Assembly (NCBI GenBank): GCA_046295175.1
Contig: JBKBNY010000011.1
Coordinates: 118,669 to 182,668, forward strand
From: JALOLV01 sp046295175
Lineage (GTDB): Bacteria > Bacteroidota > Bacteroidia > Cytophagales > Spirosomataceae
Length of the DNA stretch: 64,000 nucleotides
Direction: 5' to 3'
This document shows positions 52,069 through 62,800 of the stretch, one piece after another (positions within the stretch are counted from its first letter, which is position 1; the number at the start of each line of letters is the position of its first letter). The position numbers and the translations under genes were made by a program. The notes below the pieces were generated by a model. The model saw nothing but the letters and a program-made list of their open reading frames with translations. It was not told the origin of the DNA and made no database searches.

Positions 52069-52890
52069 CTAATTTTCAGCAAGTATTTTCTTACTGATTG
52101 AACCTTTAGTTGTGATAAACTTTACGATTAGGTTCTGTGTATCGGTTGAGGATGGTAAATTAATTACTTGTTTTTCGAGTGTTGTTTTTGAGCCTTGAAA
52201 ACGCAAAACCTCTTTACCCGATGTATCAACTAATATCATCAACACGTCGCCATCCTTCTCAGTAATGTTCTTTAGTGAAACTTTAAATTTATTATCAACA
52301 ACCACATTTGGATACACAACTGCTTCAAAATCAGCGACTTCATCTATAACCTCGGCATTTTCTTTTTTTATGATATAAGCTTCGCTAAACCAGTCTTTTC
52401 CAGTCATATCGACAATGGTGTTACGAAAATCGCCCCCCATCATACCAGCCGCCACCGACTTAGGGTCTGTTTCATTATCAAAAACTCTTACCTTTTCTGA
52501 ATTCACTTTTTTTGGTAAAGTAAAATAGAATAGAATTGACTCATAACCCTCGACCAAATCAATTTTATTTCCGGCAGATGTCACTCCATGATAAGATAAG
52601 TCTGGGGTAACTTCTGGAGCCTGAATCACCGAGTTGTCTTCCCATGTACCGCCATCTACATTTCTAATCTGTAATCTATCAACCAACACATTTGATGGTA
52701 GCACCACCGAGATTTGAGAAGGGCCCCACGTGAAGTTTTTCTGCGAAAAATTTGGCTTTACATAAACTTCATATCTATCAAACTCTTTATCGTACTTAGT
52801 TGTAAGGTTAAGTTTTCTTTGTGCATTTGCAACAAAACTTATCAGCATACTTCCCAAAATGATAAAATTATGGATGTGCTTTTTTTTCAT
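52069..52890 (-). CDS. Secreted protein: cohesin-like module plus type A T9SS sorting tail
   Basis: The product has 273 residues. A signal peptide (to ANAQ, about residue 24) is followed by a module (about 25-170) with RYEVYVKPNF, FTWGPSQISVVLPSN, YHGVTSAG and MMGGDFRNTIVD. The C-terminal 80 residues (from AVYPNVVVDNKFKV) look like a degenerate type A sorting domain of the type IX secretion system, ending GSISKKILAEN. It is therefore exported and probably anchored at the surface. The N-terminal module recurs, more closely related to one another, in the genes at 54492-55055 and 55125-59801. It starts 27 nt after the TSP3 protein gene. Confidence 0.82.
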   Translation of the reverse strand: MKKKHIHNFIILGSMLISFVANAQRKLNLTTKYDKEFDRYEVYVKPNFSQKNFTWGPSQISVVLPSNVLVDRLQIRNVDGGTWEDNSVIQAPEVTPDLSYHGVTSAGNKIDLVEGYESILFYFTLPKKVNSEKVRVFDNETDPKSVAAGMMGGDFRNTIVDMTGKDWFSEAYIIKKENAEVIDEVADFEAVVYPNVVVDNKFKVSLKNITEKDGDVLMILVDTSGKEVLRFQGSKTTLEKQVINLPSSTDTQNLIVKFITTKGSISKKILAEN

Positions 52891-52917
52891 CGTTATAATC
52901 TGTTTAAAATATTTATT

Positions 52918-54420
52918 CTATATTCTTCTCGTTTTAATTATCGTTATCGGCACACAAATATCCTGCTTGCAAACGCATACTTTTATGCTCAATGATGAAG
53001 ACCAATCGAAACAAGTACCGTTTACGCTCGAAAAACTACTCCCTACACTTAAATTATTGATAGTACCGATGTAAGAAATAGCATAAGCATTGTAAACATT
53101 TGAACCAGATAGCCCAGTAAACGTGGTGGTGTTTGAGATGAAAGCGATATTTCCAGCAGAGTTTACTAATACATATTTTGTTGTTGCTCCTGCTGGTGCT
53201 GCTGCTTGAGTTTTGAGTGTGATAGTTGAGGTCGTGTAGTCACAAGTGCCATTATCGATGAATGGTGAACAAATTTTTACAACCAAAGCATTTGACCAAT
53301 CGGCACATGTGGCTGATACTTGATTCAAAAAGTTGTTGACAGTAAGATTTACCAATGTTCCGTTGTCTTCGTAGCTGTAAGCCAAAACCATGTAAGTTTT
53401 TGAACCTACCAACCCCGTGAAGGCTGGCGTCAATGATATTTGTACGATTTTGCCGTCGGTAGCATCTGCCAAAATATACCTTGTTTGTTTGCCAACAGGT
53501 GCCGGTGTACTAAGATTAAAAGTAACATTTGATGTATTGTAGTCGCAAGTACTCAAAGTCGTTGGACAGCCGTAGGAATTAACTACTGTACCGACTGGCG
53601 TATTCGGACATAAATCATTCACATCTGGAACACCATCGTTATCGGTGTCGCCTTGGTCATTATCTGTGATGGTAACTATGCCTTGGTTATCGGCAATAGT
53701 TGCTCCAACCGGATTTGATAAATCAACAAAAAATATTTCGGTGGGTTCGTTGATGGCATCATCAATGATTGGAATCGTTATCGTTCTGGTGGTCTCACCC
53801 GCCGCAAAAGTAATTGTACCTGGTTGGTTAGTGTAGTCGCTGCCAATTAATGCACTACTATTGTTTGCTGTAAAATCGACCGTAACAGGCGTAGTTTGTG
53901 CGGCTGATAATGTAACGGTTAAAATAGCATTTACGCCATCTTCGCTAACTGTTACATCATTGATACTAATCGTTGGTAGAGTCTGTGCAACACAGACTTT
54001 TACCATTAGTGAATTTGAAAAATCTTGACAAATAGCTGAAACAGCACTCAATTGATTTCCAACTGTAAGGCCAGTTGGTGATGAAGTGTAACTATAAGCT
54101 AAAACCATGTAGGTTTTTGTACCTGTCAGACCTGTGAAGGTCGGACTCGTGGAAATTTGCTCTATCTGACCTGTGGCTGAATTGGCTAATATGTAGCGTG
54201 TCTCAACGGGAGCTGTCCCGACTATATTCAGAGAAAAGTTATTGGTTGTATAGTCGCAAGTACTCAAAGTTGTTGGGCAACCATAAGCATTAACTGCTGT
54301 ACCAGTTGGCGTATTCGGGCATAAATCGCTTGTATTAGATACTCCGTCACTGTCTGTATCTTGGGCAAGAACGTTGCTCAGCCCACCTAATATAAATAAG
54401 AATACAAGCCAGATTTTCAT
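52918..54420 (-). CDS. Secreted protein with TSP3-like segments, a Calx-beta domain and three Cys-flanked repeats
   Basis: The product has 500 residues from the ATG ending at 54420, which starts the signal peptide MKIWLVFLFILGGLSNVLAQ. Order: a thrombospondin type 3-like calcium motif (DTDSDGVSNTSDLCPNTP); a roughly 95-residue unit starting STCDYTT and ending SLMVKVC; a Calx-beta domain (about 165-265, with DVTVSEDGVNAILTVTLS); a second TSP3 motif (DTDNDGVPDVNDLCPNTP); a second unit; and a third unit ending LSIKVCVC. The three units share TRYILA, FTGLxGxKTYMVLAYSY and CxDWSNxL. No sorting tail is evident. It is a probable calcium-binding surface or matrix protein. Confidence 0.82.
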   Translation of the reverse strand: MKIWLVFLFILGGLSNVLAQDTDSDGVSNTSDLCPNTPTGTAVNAYGCPTTLSTCDYTTNNFSLNIVGTAPVETRYILANSATGQIEQISTSPTFTGLTGTKTYMVLAYSYTSSPTGLTVGNQLSAVSAICQDFSNSLMVKVCVAQTLPTISINDVTVSEDGVNAILTVTLSAAQTTPVTVDFTANNSSALIGSDYTNQPGTITFAAGETTRTITIPIIDDAINEPTEIFFVDLSNPVGATIADNQGIVTITDNDQGDTDNDGVPDVNDLCPNTPVGTVVNSYGCPTTLSTCDYNTSNVTFNLSTPAPVGKQTRYILADATDGKIVQISLTPAFTGLVGSKTYMVLAYSYEDNGTLVNLTVNNFLNQVSATCADWSNALVVKICSPFIDNGTCDYTTSTITLKTQAAAPAGATTKYVLVNSAGNIAFISNTTTFTGLSGSNVYNAYAISYIGTINNLSVGSSFSSVNGTCFDWSSSLSIKVCVCKQDICVPITIIKTRRI

Positions 54421-54491
54421 AAATTTATTATTAATTACCATTGAAGTAATTATTTAAGAGGAGATTAATTCCTCAAATTGTTCTTATTAAA

Positions 54492-55055
54492 TTACTTAAT
54501 CAATTCAGGAGCTACTATGATACATGGGTTACATAAAGTACCCGTATTGTTATAGTTTGAAAGATAAACATCTTCTAACAAAGCGTTTGATATCGAATTA
54601 CGAAAATCGCCCCCACTCATACCCGCAGCACTCGAACCTGGGTCAACATTATTGACAAAAAGTCGGATTCCGTCACGGCATTGTCCGTCAGGAAAAGTAA
54701 AGGCAAAGATTAAACTCTCGGTATTGGCAGTAAGGTTGATTGGAGCTCCGTTTGACTCGACACCGTGAAAATCACTTGTTGATAAGGCAGGGGGGGCATA
54801 TACTTTTGAATTATCTGACCACGCTCCAGCAGCAATACTTGTAATTGTGAATGAAGCGTCTGGTGCTGAGTTTGGAACTACTACCGAGATTTGAGATGGT
54901 CCCCAATTAAAATTATTCAGTGTAAAACTTGGTCTTGCAAAAACCTCGTAACGATTCGCTGTTGTGTTCCATCTAACAGTGAGTTGAATTGTGCCTTGTG
55001 CAGATGCATATAGGCCAATTACTGAAAGAATAAATGATAAAAAAAACCTTTTCAT
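54492..55055 (-). CDS. Stand-alone cohesin-like module protein
   Basis: The product has 187 residues from the ATG ending at 55055, just before a clean signal peptide (to YASAQG); a longer in-frame start adds 19 residues. Apart from the signal peptide it is a single module with RYEVFARPSF, NFNWGPSQISVVVPNSAPD, DFHGVESNGAP and MSGGDFRNSISN, then CNPCIIVAPELIK. It is near-identical to the first 180 residues of the next upstream gene (55125-59801), including much of the DNA, so it is a recent duplicate that ends where the repeat array of its sister begins. No sorting tail is visible. Confidence 0.82.
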   Translation of the reverse strand: MKRFFLSFILSVIGLYASAQGTIQLTVRWNTTANRYEVFARPSFTLNNFNWGPSQISVVVPNSAPDASFTITSIAAGAWSDNSKVYAPPALSTSDFHGVESNGAPINLTANTESLIFAFTFPDGQCRDGIRLFVNNVDPGSSAAGMSGGDFRNSISNALLEDVYLSNYNNTGTLCNPCIIVAPELIK

Positions 55056-55124
55056 TTTGATAAATTTTGATTTTTTGTGAAATTTTATTGGGGGGTAGGA
55101 ATTGTAACCCACCCCATTAACTTG

Positions 55125-58100
55125 TTATGGCAATTGCTCTATGAATAGGTCAAAGTTGTACAAACTCGCACTATTCAAGCCTGAGTACTTAGTTATTACA
55201 TTATAGAAGATGAATGCTGGGTCATTATTCGGTCCTCTGTATTTCACTTTAGCATCCATATTTACATCACCCGAAAAATAAACTGGCGTTACAAAATCAT
55301 AGTTGTATTGTTGGGTTGTATTGTTCGAATAATTCAGCACTTGATTAAATACCGCAATTTGGTCATTATCTACCCCAACATACTTTACTTTATTATCTCC
55401 ATTGGTATTGCCTGCCCATAGTGCCATTTTACCATTGACATCTACTTGCTCATATCCGTCATATTGAGGAGCATTATTATACATCTGTAAAGAAGTCATG
55501 CTTGTAAAATCAACTGTTGTACCATTAGTAGTCATCTGAATTGCCGCTGATGTCATAGCACCTAAATGGTTTCGGTGTTTTATTGAAACGTAGTAACTAA
55601 GACCAACCACACCCGTAAATGTTAGGGCTGAAACTCCGTCAGACGCTTCAACGACATCGCCATCTCTTTGTACCAAAGCTGACTTAGTTCTGATAACAGT
55701 CGAAGGATTATTTGAATCACGGAGTTCTACAAAAACCCAATCTACAATTGCGTCATTTCCAGTAGCACTCAAGACACCTAAAGATGTGGTTTCTCCACCA
55801 CCACCCACATGGGTAAAGCGAGCGTTTGTACTACCAATCGTTGTATAAGGCTCGGTCAATGGTATTACCCCTGAGGTACGGAGATTATCACGCATAATGC
55901 CAGTAGTGATGATTCCAGTATTGGATGCTGATGGCAACAATGCACCCTGAAGCAAAACTTTTAAATTCAACTTCGCCAATAATGGCGGGCTTACCAATAT
56001 GTGTAAAGTAGCATTTGTACAAGCCTGTGGTGTTCCGTTATCACATGTTGTATAAATGAACTCAACTGGACCTGTGAAACCTGTTACAGGGGTAAAAGTG
56101 AAAAATCCATTTGAATCTAATACGAGAGTTCCCTTCCCTGAAAAAGTCGTTGTCTGTGGTGTAACTGTTTGAAGATTACCCTCAGGGTCATTGTCATTGG
56201 TTTTCACATTACCAGTTTTCGGTGTGTTGATAACTGTTTGAGAATAATCATCAGCAGCTACTGTAACGTTATTTAGGGTAGTTGGCAAAATGGTAATTAC
56301 TTGTATTGCCGTAGCACACATAGGAGTAGTTGCATTATCACAAACTCTGTAAGTCAATGTGTCATTTCCTACGAATCCGGTGTTAGGAGTATAGGTAATA
56401 TTCCCTGTAAAAAGGTCAATATTGGTTGTACCGTTTTTGGGTGCTTTTGTGACCACAACACTGGATTGGTTCAGGGTTACTGCTGCATTTCCGCTAGCAT
56501 CGTTTACTAAAGTTTTAAGAGTTACAGGTATATTAATCGGTGTACTTGCAATGTCTGTATTTGCAACAGGGCCATTATTGCTTGGGACTGTCACATCGTT
56601 AACTGTGATAACCAAAGGTACCATTGGACAATTGAAAGACATCATCGATGGGCATACTGGAACATTGTAAACAAAAACTCCCGCCGTAGAACAAATAAAT
56701 GTGTAGCTACCATTCGCCGAAATTACAGGTACGCAAGTACTCGGATTAGTAAGTGATGGCACTGGAGTTCCATAATATGTCCCTACCGGCACATTTATAT
56801 CATTAGTACTAACATTCCCAACTACCGAAACATTGACGAATGTTACATTGAAATCAGGATTGAAAATTGGCGGAGGTGGAGCAATCGAAACCGTTACTCT
56901 TGCTGTATCACAAACTGACGTATTCACTTTATCACAGATTTGATAAATGAAGGTATCCGTTCCGCTCGTGCCTACGTTTGGTGTATAATCAATACTACCA
57001 TCTGCTTTTACTGTTACTGTGCCTTTTGTCGGCTGAGTCGTAATTGTTGGTGCGGAAGTCTTACTTAAGTCAACTATTGATGTATTGTCAGTATTTTTGT
57101 CATTCGTTAGAACTGGAATGTTTTTCAATACACCCGCTGTCGCTGGAATAACTCCGTCTGGATTGGCAACGATTACTGGTGTAATCGAAATAGTTACCTT
57201 TGCTGTATCACAAACTGACGTATTCACTTTATCGCAGATTTGATAAATAAAAGTATCCGTTCCGCTCGTGCCTACATTTGGTGTATAGTCAATACTACCA
57301 TCTGCTTTTACTGTTACTGTGCCTTTTGTCGGCTGAGTCGTAATTGTTGGTGCGGAAGTCTTACTTAAGTCAACTATTGATGTATTGTCAGTATTTTTGT
57401 CATTTGTTAGAACTGGAATGTTTTTCAATACACCTGCTGTCGCTGGAATAACTCCGTCTGGATTGGCAATGATTACTGGAGTAATCGAAACCGTTACTCT
57501 TGCCGTATCACAAACTGAGGTGAAAACTTTATCACAGATTTGATAAATAAAAGTATCCGTTCCGCTCGTGCCTGCGTTTGGTGTATAATCAATACTACCA
57601 TCTGCTTTTACTGTTACTGTGCCTTTTGTAGGTTGAGTTGTAATTGTCGGTGCGGAAGTCTTACTTAAATCTACGATTGATGTATTGTCAGTATTCTTAT
57701 CATTCGTTAGAACTGGAATGTTTTTCAATACACCTGCTGTCGCTGGAATAATCCCATCTGGATTGGCAATGATTACTGGAGTAATCGAAACCGTTACTCT
57801 TGCCGTATCACAAACTGAGGTGAACACTTTATCACAGATTTGATAAATAAAAGTATCCGTTCCGCTCGTGCCTACGTTTGGTGTATAATCAATACTACCA
57901 TCTGCTTTTACTGTTACTGTGCCTTTCGTTGGCTGAGTTGTGATAGTTGGTGCGGAAGTCTTACTTAAATCTACGATTGAGGTATTGTCAGTATTCTTAT
58001 CATTCGTTAGAACTGGAATGTTTTTCAATACACCTGCTGTCGCTGGAATAACTCCATCTGGATTCGCAACGATTACTGGCGTAATCGAAATAGTTACCTT

Positions 58101-59801
58101 TGCCGTGTCACAAACCGAGGTGAAAACTTTATCACAGATTTGATAAATAAAAGTATCCGTTCCGCTCGTGCCTGCGTTTGGTGTATAATCAATACTACCA
58201 TCTGCTTTTACTGTTACTGTGCCTTTTGTAGGTTGAGTCGTAATTGTCGGTGCGGAAGTCTTACTTAAATCTACGATTGAGGTATTGTCAGTATTCTTAT
58301 CATTCGTTAGAACTGGAATGTTTTTCAATACACCTGCTGTCGCTGGAATAACTCCGTCTGGATTCGCTACAATTACTGGCGTAATAGCAATAGTTACCCT
58401 TGCTGTATCACAAACCGTTGTATTTACTTTATCACAGATTTGATAAATAAAAGTATCCGTTCCGCTCGTGCCTACGTTTGGTGTGTAATCAATACTACCA
58501 TCTGCTTTTACTGTTACTGTGCCTTTTGTAGGTTGAGTCGTAATTGTCGGTGCGGAAGTCTTACTCAAATCTACGATTGAGGTATTGTCAGTATTTTTGT
58601 CATTTGTTAGAACTGGAATGTTTTTCAATACCCCTGCTGTGGCTGGAATAACTCCGTCTGGATTCGCTACTATTACTGGTGTAATCGCAATAGTTACCTT
58701 TGCCGTATCACAAATAGAAGTATTTACTTTGTCGCAGATTTGATAGATGAAGGTATCGGTTCCACTCATGCCTACGCTTGGTGTATAATCAATACTACCA
58801 TCTGCTTTTACTGTTACTGTGCCTTTAGTAGGTAATGTCGTTACTGTTGGAGGTGAGATTTTACTCAAATCAATTATTGGTGTACCATCAGTATTATTGT
58901 CATTTGCAAGAATTGGGATATTTTTCAATACACCTGCCGTTGCTGGAATAATCCCATCTGGATTCGCAACGATTACTGGCGTAATCGAAACAGTTACCTT
59001 TGCCGTATCACAAGCAGAAGTACTTAATTTGTCACAGATTTGATAAATAAAAGTATCTGTACCGCTTGTACCTAAACTTGGTGTGTAATCAATACTACCA
59101 TCCGCTTTTACAGTTACCGTACCTTTAGTTGGAGGGGTTGTAACCGTAGGAGGTGAGATTTTACTCAAATCAATTATTGGTGTACCATCAGTATTATTGT
59201 CATTTGTTAAGATTAAGATGTTTTTCAATACACCTGCTGTTGTTGGAATAACTCCATCTGGATTAGCAGTAGGATTACAAAAAGTTCCTGTATTGTTATA
59301 ATTTGAAATATAAATATCTTCTAAAACGGCATTTGAAATCGAATTACGAAAATCCCCCCCATTCATACCTCCATCACCTGAACCTGGGTCAACATTATTG
59401 ACAAAAAGTCGGATTCCATCACGACACTGTCCATCAGGGAATGTAAATGCAAAAATTAAACTTTCTGTATTTGCAGTAAGATTGATTTGAGCTCCGTTTG
59501 ATTCTACACCATGAAAATCATTTGTAGATAAGGCTGAGGGTGCATATACCTTTGAATTATCTGACCACGCTCCTGCGGCAATACTTGTGACAATTAATGA
59601 CGCATCTGGTGCTGAGTTTGGAACTACCACTGAAATCTGAGATGGTCCCCAATTAAAATTATTCAGTGTAAAATTGGGCTTTGCAAAAACTTCGTAGCGA
59701 CTCGCTGCTACATTCCATCTTACAGTAAGCTGAATTGTACCTTGTGCTGATGCATATAAACCAATTACTGAGAAAATAAATGATAAATAAAATTTCTTCA
59801 T
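55125..59801 (-). CDS. Giant secreted repeat protein (eight tandem cadherin-like units)
   Basis: The product has 1558 residues. Order: a signal peptide; a cohesin-like module (about 20-180); eight tandem 100-residue Ig/cadherin-like units, each opening VANPDGVIPATAGVLKN and closing TDTFIYQICDK...CDTAKVT (about 180-975); three further Ig-like units; then a C-terminal module of about 290 residues (from LNLKVLLQGALLPS) that contains RHRNHLGAMT-like (KHRNHLGAMTS) and two dockerin-like calcium motifs (NTNGDNKVKYVG, DVNMDAKVKYRG) and ends DLFIEQLP. It is probably a long stalk-like surface protein. Its C-terminal module is about 85-90% alike by eye to that of the gene at 59880. Confidence 0.9.
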   Translation of the reverse strand: MKKFYLSFIFSVIGLYASAQGTIQLTVRWNVAASRYEVFAKPNFTLNNFNWGPSQISVVVPNSAPDASLIVTSIAAGAWSDNSKVYAPSALSTNDFHGVESNGAQINLTANTESLIFAFTFPDGQCRDGIRLFVNNVDPGSGDGGMNGGDFRNSISNAVLEDIYISNYNNTGTFCNPTANPDGVIPTTAGVLKNILILTNDNNTDGTPIIDLSKISPPTVTTPPTKGTVTVKADGSIDYTPSLGTSGTDTFIYQICDKLSTSACDTAKVTVSITPVIVANPDGIIPATAGVLKNIPILANDNNTDGTPIIDLSKISPPTVTTLPTKGTVTVKADGSIDYTPSVGMSGTDTFIYQICDKVNTSICDTAKVTIAITPVIVANPDGVIPATAGVLKNIPVLTNDKNTDNTSIVDLSKTSAPTITTQPTKGTVTVKADGSIDYTPNVGTSGTDTFIYQICDKVNTTVCDTARVTIAITPVIVANPDGVIPATAGVLKNIPVLTNDKNTDNTSIVDLSKTSAPTITTQPTKGTVTVKADGSIDYTPNAGTSGTDTFIYQICDKVFTSVCDTAKVTISITPVIVANPDGVIPATAGVLKNIPVLTNDKNTDNTSIVDLSKTSAPTITTQPTKGTVTVKADGSIDYTPNVGTSGTDTFIYQICDKVFTSVCDTARVTVSITPVIIANPDGIIPATAGVLKNIPVLTNDKNTDNTSIVDLSKTSAPTITTQPTKGTVTVKADGSIDYTPNAGTSGTDTFIYQICDKVFTSVCDTARVTVSITPVIIANPDGVIPATAGVLKNIPVLTNDKNTDNTSIVDLSKTSAPTITTQPTKGTVTVKADGSIDYTPNVGTSGTDTFIYQICDKVNTSVCDTAKVTISITPVIVANPDGVIPATAGVLKNIPVLTNDKNTDNTSIVDLSKTSAPTITTQPTKGTVTVKADGSIDYTPNVGTSGTDTFIYQICDKVNTSVCDTARVTVSIAPPPPIFNPDFNVTFVNVSVVGNVSTNDINVPVGTYYGTPVPSLTNPSTCVPVISANGSYTFICSTAGVFVYNVPVCPSMMSFNCPMVPLVITVNDVTVPSNNGPVANTDIASTPINIPVTLKTLVNDASGNAAVTLNQSSVVVTKAPKNGTTNIDLFTGNITYTPNTGFVGNDTLTYRVCDNATTPMCATAIQVITILPTTLNNVTVAADDYSQTVINTPKTGNVKTNDNDPEGNLQTVTPQTTTFSGKGTLVLDSNGFFTFTPVTGFTGPVEFIYTTCDNGTPQACTNATLHILVSPPLLAKLNLKVLLQGALLPSASNTGIITTGIMRDNLRTSGVIPLTEPYTTIGSTNARFTHVGGGGETTSLGVLSATGNDAIVDWVFVELRDSNNPSTVIRTKSALVQRDGDVVEASDGVSALTFTGVVGLSYYVSIKHRNHLGAMTSAAIQMTTNGTTVDFTSMTSLQMYNNAPQYDGYEQVDVNGKMALWAGNTNGDNKVKYVGVDNDQIAVFNQVLNYSNNTTQQYNYDFVTPVYFSGDVNMDAKVKYRGPNNDPAFIFYNVITKYSGLNSASLYNFDLFIEQLP
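56870..59270 (-). repeat. 300-nt tandem repeat array (eight units), coding
   Basis: Eight consecutive 300-nt units encode the 100-residue domains of the protein at 55125-59801. The first two translated units form one subtype (IIDLSKISPPTVTT), the other six a second subtype (IVDLSKTSAPTITTQ) that is almost identical in DNA, pointing to recent expansion or gene conversion. Confidence 0.9.
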
Positions 59802-59847
59802 CTTTTCGGATATTTAGTAAACACTCATGCTTAATATAGGGAGTATA

Positions 59848-59868
59848 GGATGGGCGGTTTGCCCATCC
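59848..59868. other. Short hairpin between the two giant genes
   Basis: GGATGGGC and GCCCATCC flank GGTTT. The surrounding ATAGGGA/TCCCTAT bases can extend the pairing. It lies 11 nt past the stop of the 59880 gene but has no T-run on the minus strand, so it may only attenuate read-through. Confidence 0.5.
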
Positions 59869-59879
59869 CTATTTTTATT

Positions 59880-62800
59880 TTATGGTAATTGTTCAATGAA
59901 TAGGTCATAGTTGTATAAACTCGCACTATTCAAACCTGCATACTTGGTAATTACATTGAAGAAAATAAAGGTCGGGTCATTATTCGGACCTCTGTATTTC
60001 ACTTTTGAATCCATGTTTACGTCTCCCGATAGATATACTGGTGTTACGAAGTCGTAGTTGTATTGCTGGGTTGTATTACTTGGATAATTCATCACCTGAT
60101 TAAATACCGGAACTTGGTCATTGCCAACTCCGACATATTTCACTTTGTTATCGGCATTTGTGTTTCCTGCCCATAATGCCATTTTACCGCTGACATCTAC
60201 CTGCTCATATCCATCATACTGAGCCGCACTATTGTACAATTGTGATGCTGTCATGCTTGTAAAATCTACCGTTGTACCAGTAGCAGTCATCGGAATCGTA
60301 GTTGAAGTCATAGCACCTAAGTGGTTGCGGTGTTTTACCGAAACGTGGTAACTTTGCCCAATTACACCTGTAAAGGTTACAGCCGAAACTCCATCCGACG
60401 CTTCAACCACATCACCATCTCTTTGTACCAAAGCTGACTTAGTCTTAATTACTATCGAAGGATTAGTCGCATCACGTAACTCAATAAACACCCAATCTAC
60501 TATCGCATCATTTCCGGTTGTACCCAAAACGCTGAGTGAAGTAGTTTCTCCACCACCACCTACATGGGCAAAGCGTGCGTTTGTACTACCTATCGCCGTA
60601 TAAGGCTCGGTCAATGGAATCACACCCGTAGTGCGTAGGTTATCTCGCATAATACCAGTAGTGATAACTCCAGTATTGGATGCTGATGGTAATAATGCCC
60701 CTTGAAGTAATACTTTTAAATTCAACTTTGCATCTAAAGGTGGCAATGGCACTACCGTTGGGTCATTCGTTGGGTCGGTGTCTGGGTCAGCTGATGTATC
60801 TACCAACTCATCTCCACTATCCGATACATCCGTTACGTTTGGCCCAGTCAGTGGTGTTCCCGTTACCGTTGCCGTGTTCTTCACTTCGCCTGCGTTTCGG
60901 TCGGCTTGCGTAATCGTATAGGTCGCCGTTGCTGTTCCTGTTCCTGCTGGTGCTAAGGTAGCTGGGCTTACCGCTAAATTTGTCAAGCCTAATTTCGCAT
61001 CCGCTATCGTTAGATTGCTCAAGGTTACGTTACCTGTATTGGTTACCGTGAAGGTGTAAGTTATCACATTACCTACTGCTCCCGTTCCTGCCATTACGGC
61101 CGTCTTTACTAAACGTACCTTTGGAGTCTGTGTCAATGGAACTACCGTAGGGTCATTGGTTGGGTCGTTATCAGGGTCGGCTGGTGTATCTACCAGCTCA
61201 TTACCACTGTCTGATACATCCGTTACGTTTGGTCCGGTCGGTGGTGTTGCTGTTACCGTTGCCGTGTTCTTCACTTCACCTGCATTGATGTCGGCTTGCG
61301 TAATCGTATATGTCGCCGTTGCTGTTCCTGTTGCCGATGGTGCTAAGGTAGCTGGGCTTACCGCTAAATTCGTCAAGCCTAATTTCGCATCCGCTATCGT
61401 TGGATTGCTCAAGGTTACGTTACCTGTATTGGTTACCGTGAAAGTGTAAGTAATCACATCGCCCACTGCACCTGTACCTGCCAATGCTGCCGTTTTGACC
61501 AACTGCACTTTTGGAGTCTGTGTCAATGGCGTTACCGTTGGGTCATTCGTTGGGTCGGTGTCTGGGTCGGCTGGCGTATCTACCAGCTCATTACCACTGT
61601 CTGATACATCCGTTACGTTTGGTCCGGTCGGTGGTGTTGCTGTTACCGTTGCCGTGTTCTTCACTTCACCTGCATTGATGTCGGCTTGCGTAATCGTATA
61701 TGTCGCCGTTGCTGTTCCTGTTGCCGATGGTGCTAAGGTAGCTGGGCTTACCGCTAAATTCGTCAAGCCTAATTTCGCATCCGCTATCGTTGGATTGCTC
61801 AAGGTTACGTTACCTGTATTGGTTACCGTGAAAGTGTAAGTAATCACATCTCCCACTGCTCCCGTACCCGCCAAGGATGCCGTTTTGACCAACTGTACTT
61901 TGGGGTTCGGTGTCAGTGGCGTTACCGTTGGGTCATTCGTTGGGTCGGTGTCTGGGTCGGCTGATGTATCTACCAGCTCATTACCACTGTCTGATACATC
62001 CGTTACGTTTGGTCCGGTCGGTGGTGTTGCTGTTACCGTTGCCGTGTTCTTCACTTCACCTGCATTGATGTCGGCTTGTGTAATCGTATATGTCGCCGTT
62101 GCTGTTCCTGTTCCTGCTGGTGCTAAGGTAGCTGGGCTTACCGCTAAATTCGTCAAGCCTAATTTCGCATCCGCTATCATTGGATTGCTCAAGGTTACGT
62201 TACCTGTATTGGTTACCGTGAAAGTGTAAGTAATCACATCTCCCACTGCTCCCGTACCCGCCAAGGATGCCGTTTTGACCAACTGTACCTTAGGATTCTG
62301 TGTCAATGGTGTTACCGTTGGGTCATTCGTTGGGTCTGTATCTGGGTCGGCTGGCGTATCTACCAGCTCATTACCACTGTCTGATACATCGGTTACATTT
62401 GGTCCTGTCGGTGGGGTTGCTGTTACCGTTGCGGTGTTCTTCACTTCACCTGCATTGATGTCGGCTTGCGTAATGGTATAAGTTGCTGTTGCTGTTCCTG
62501 TTGCCGCTGGTGCTAAGGTAGCTGGGCTTACCGCTAAATTCGTCAAGCCTAATTTCGCATCCGCTATCGTTGGATTACTCAAAGTTACATTTCCTGTATT
62601 GGTTACCGTGAAGGTGTAAGTAATCACATCGCCCACTGCTCCCGTTCCTGCCAATGCTGCCGTTTTGACCAACTGTACCTTTGGATTCGGTGTCAATGGA
62701 ACTACCGTTGGGTCATTCGTTGGGTCGGTGTCTGGGTCGGCTGGCGTATCTACCAGCTCATTACCACTGTCTGATACATCCGTTACGTTTGGTCCGGTCG

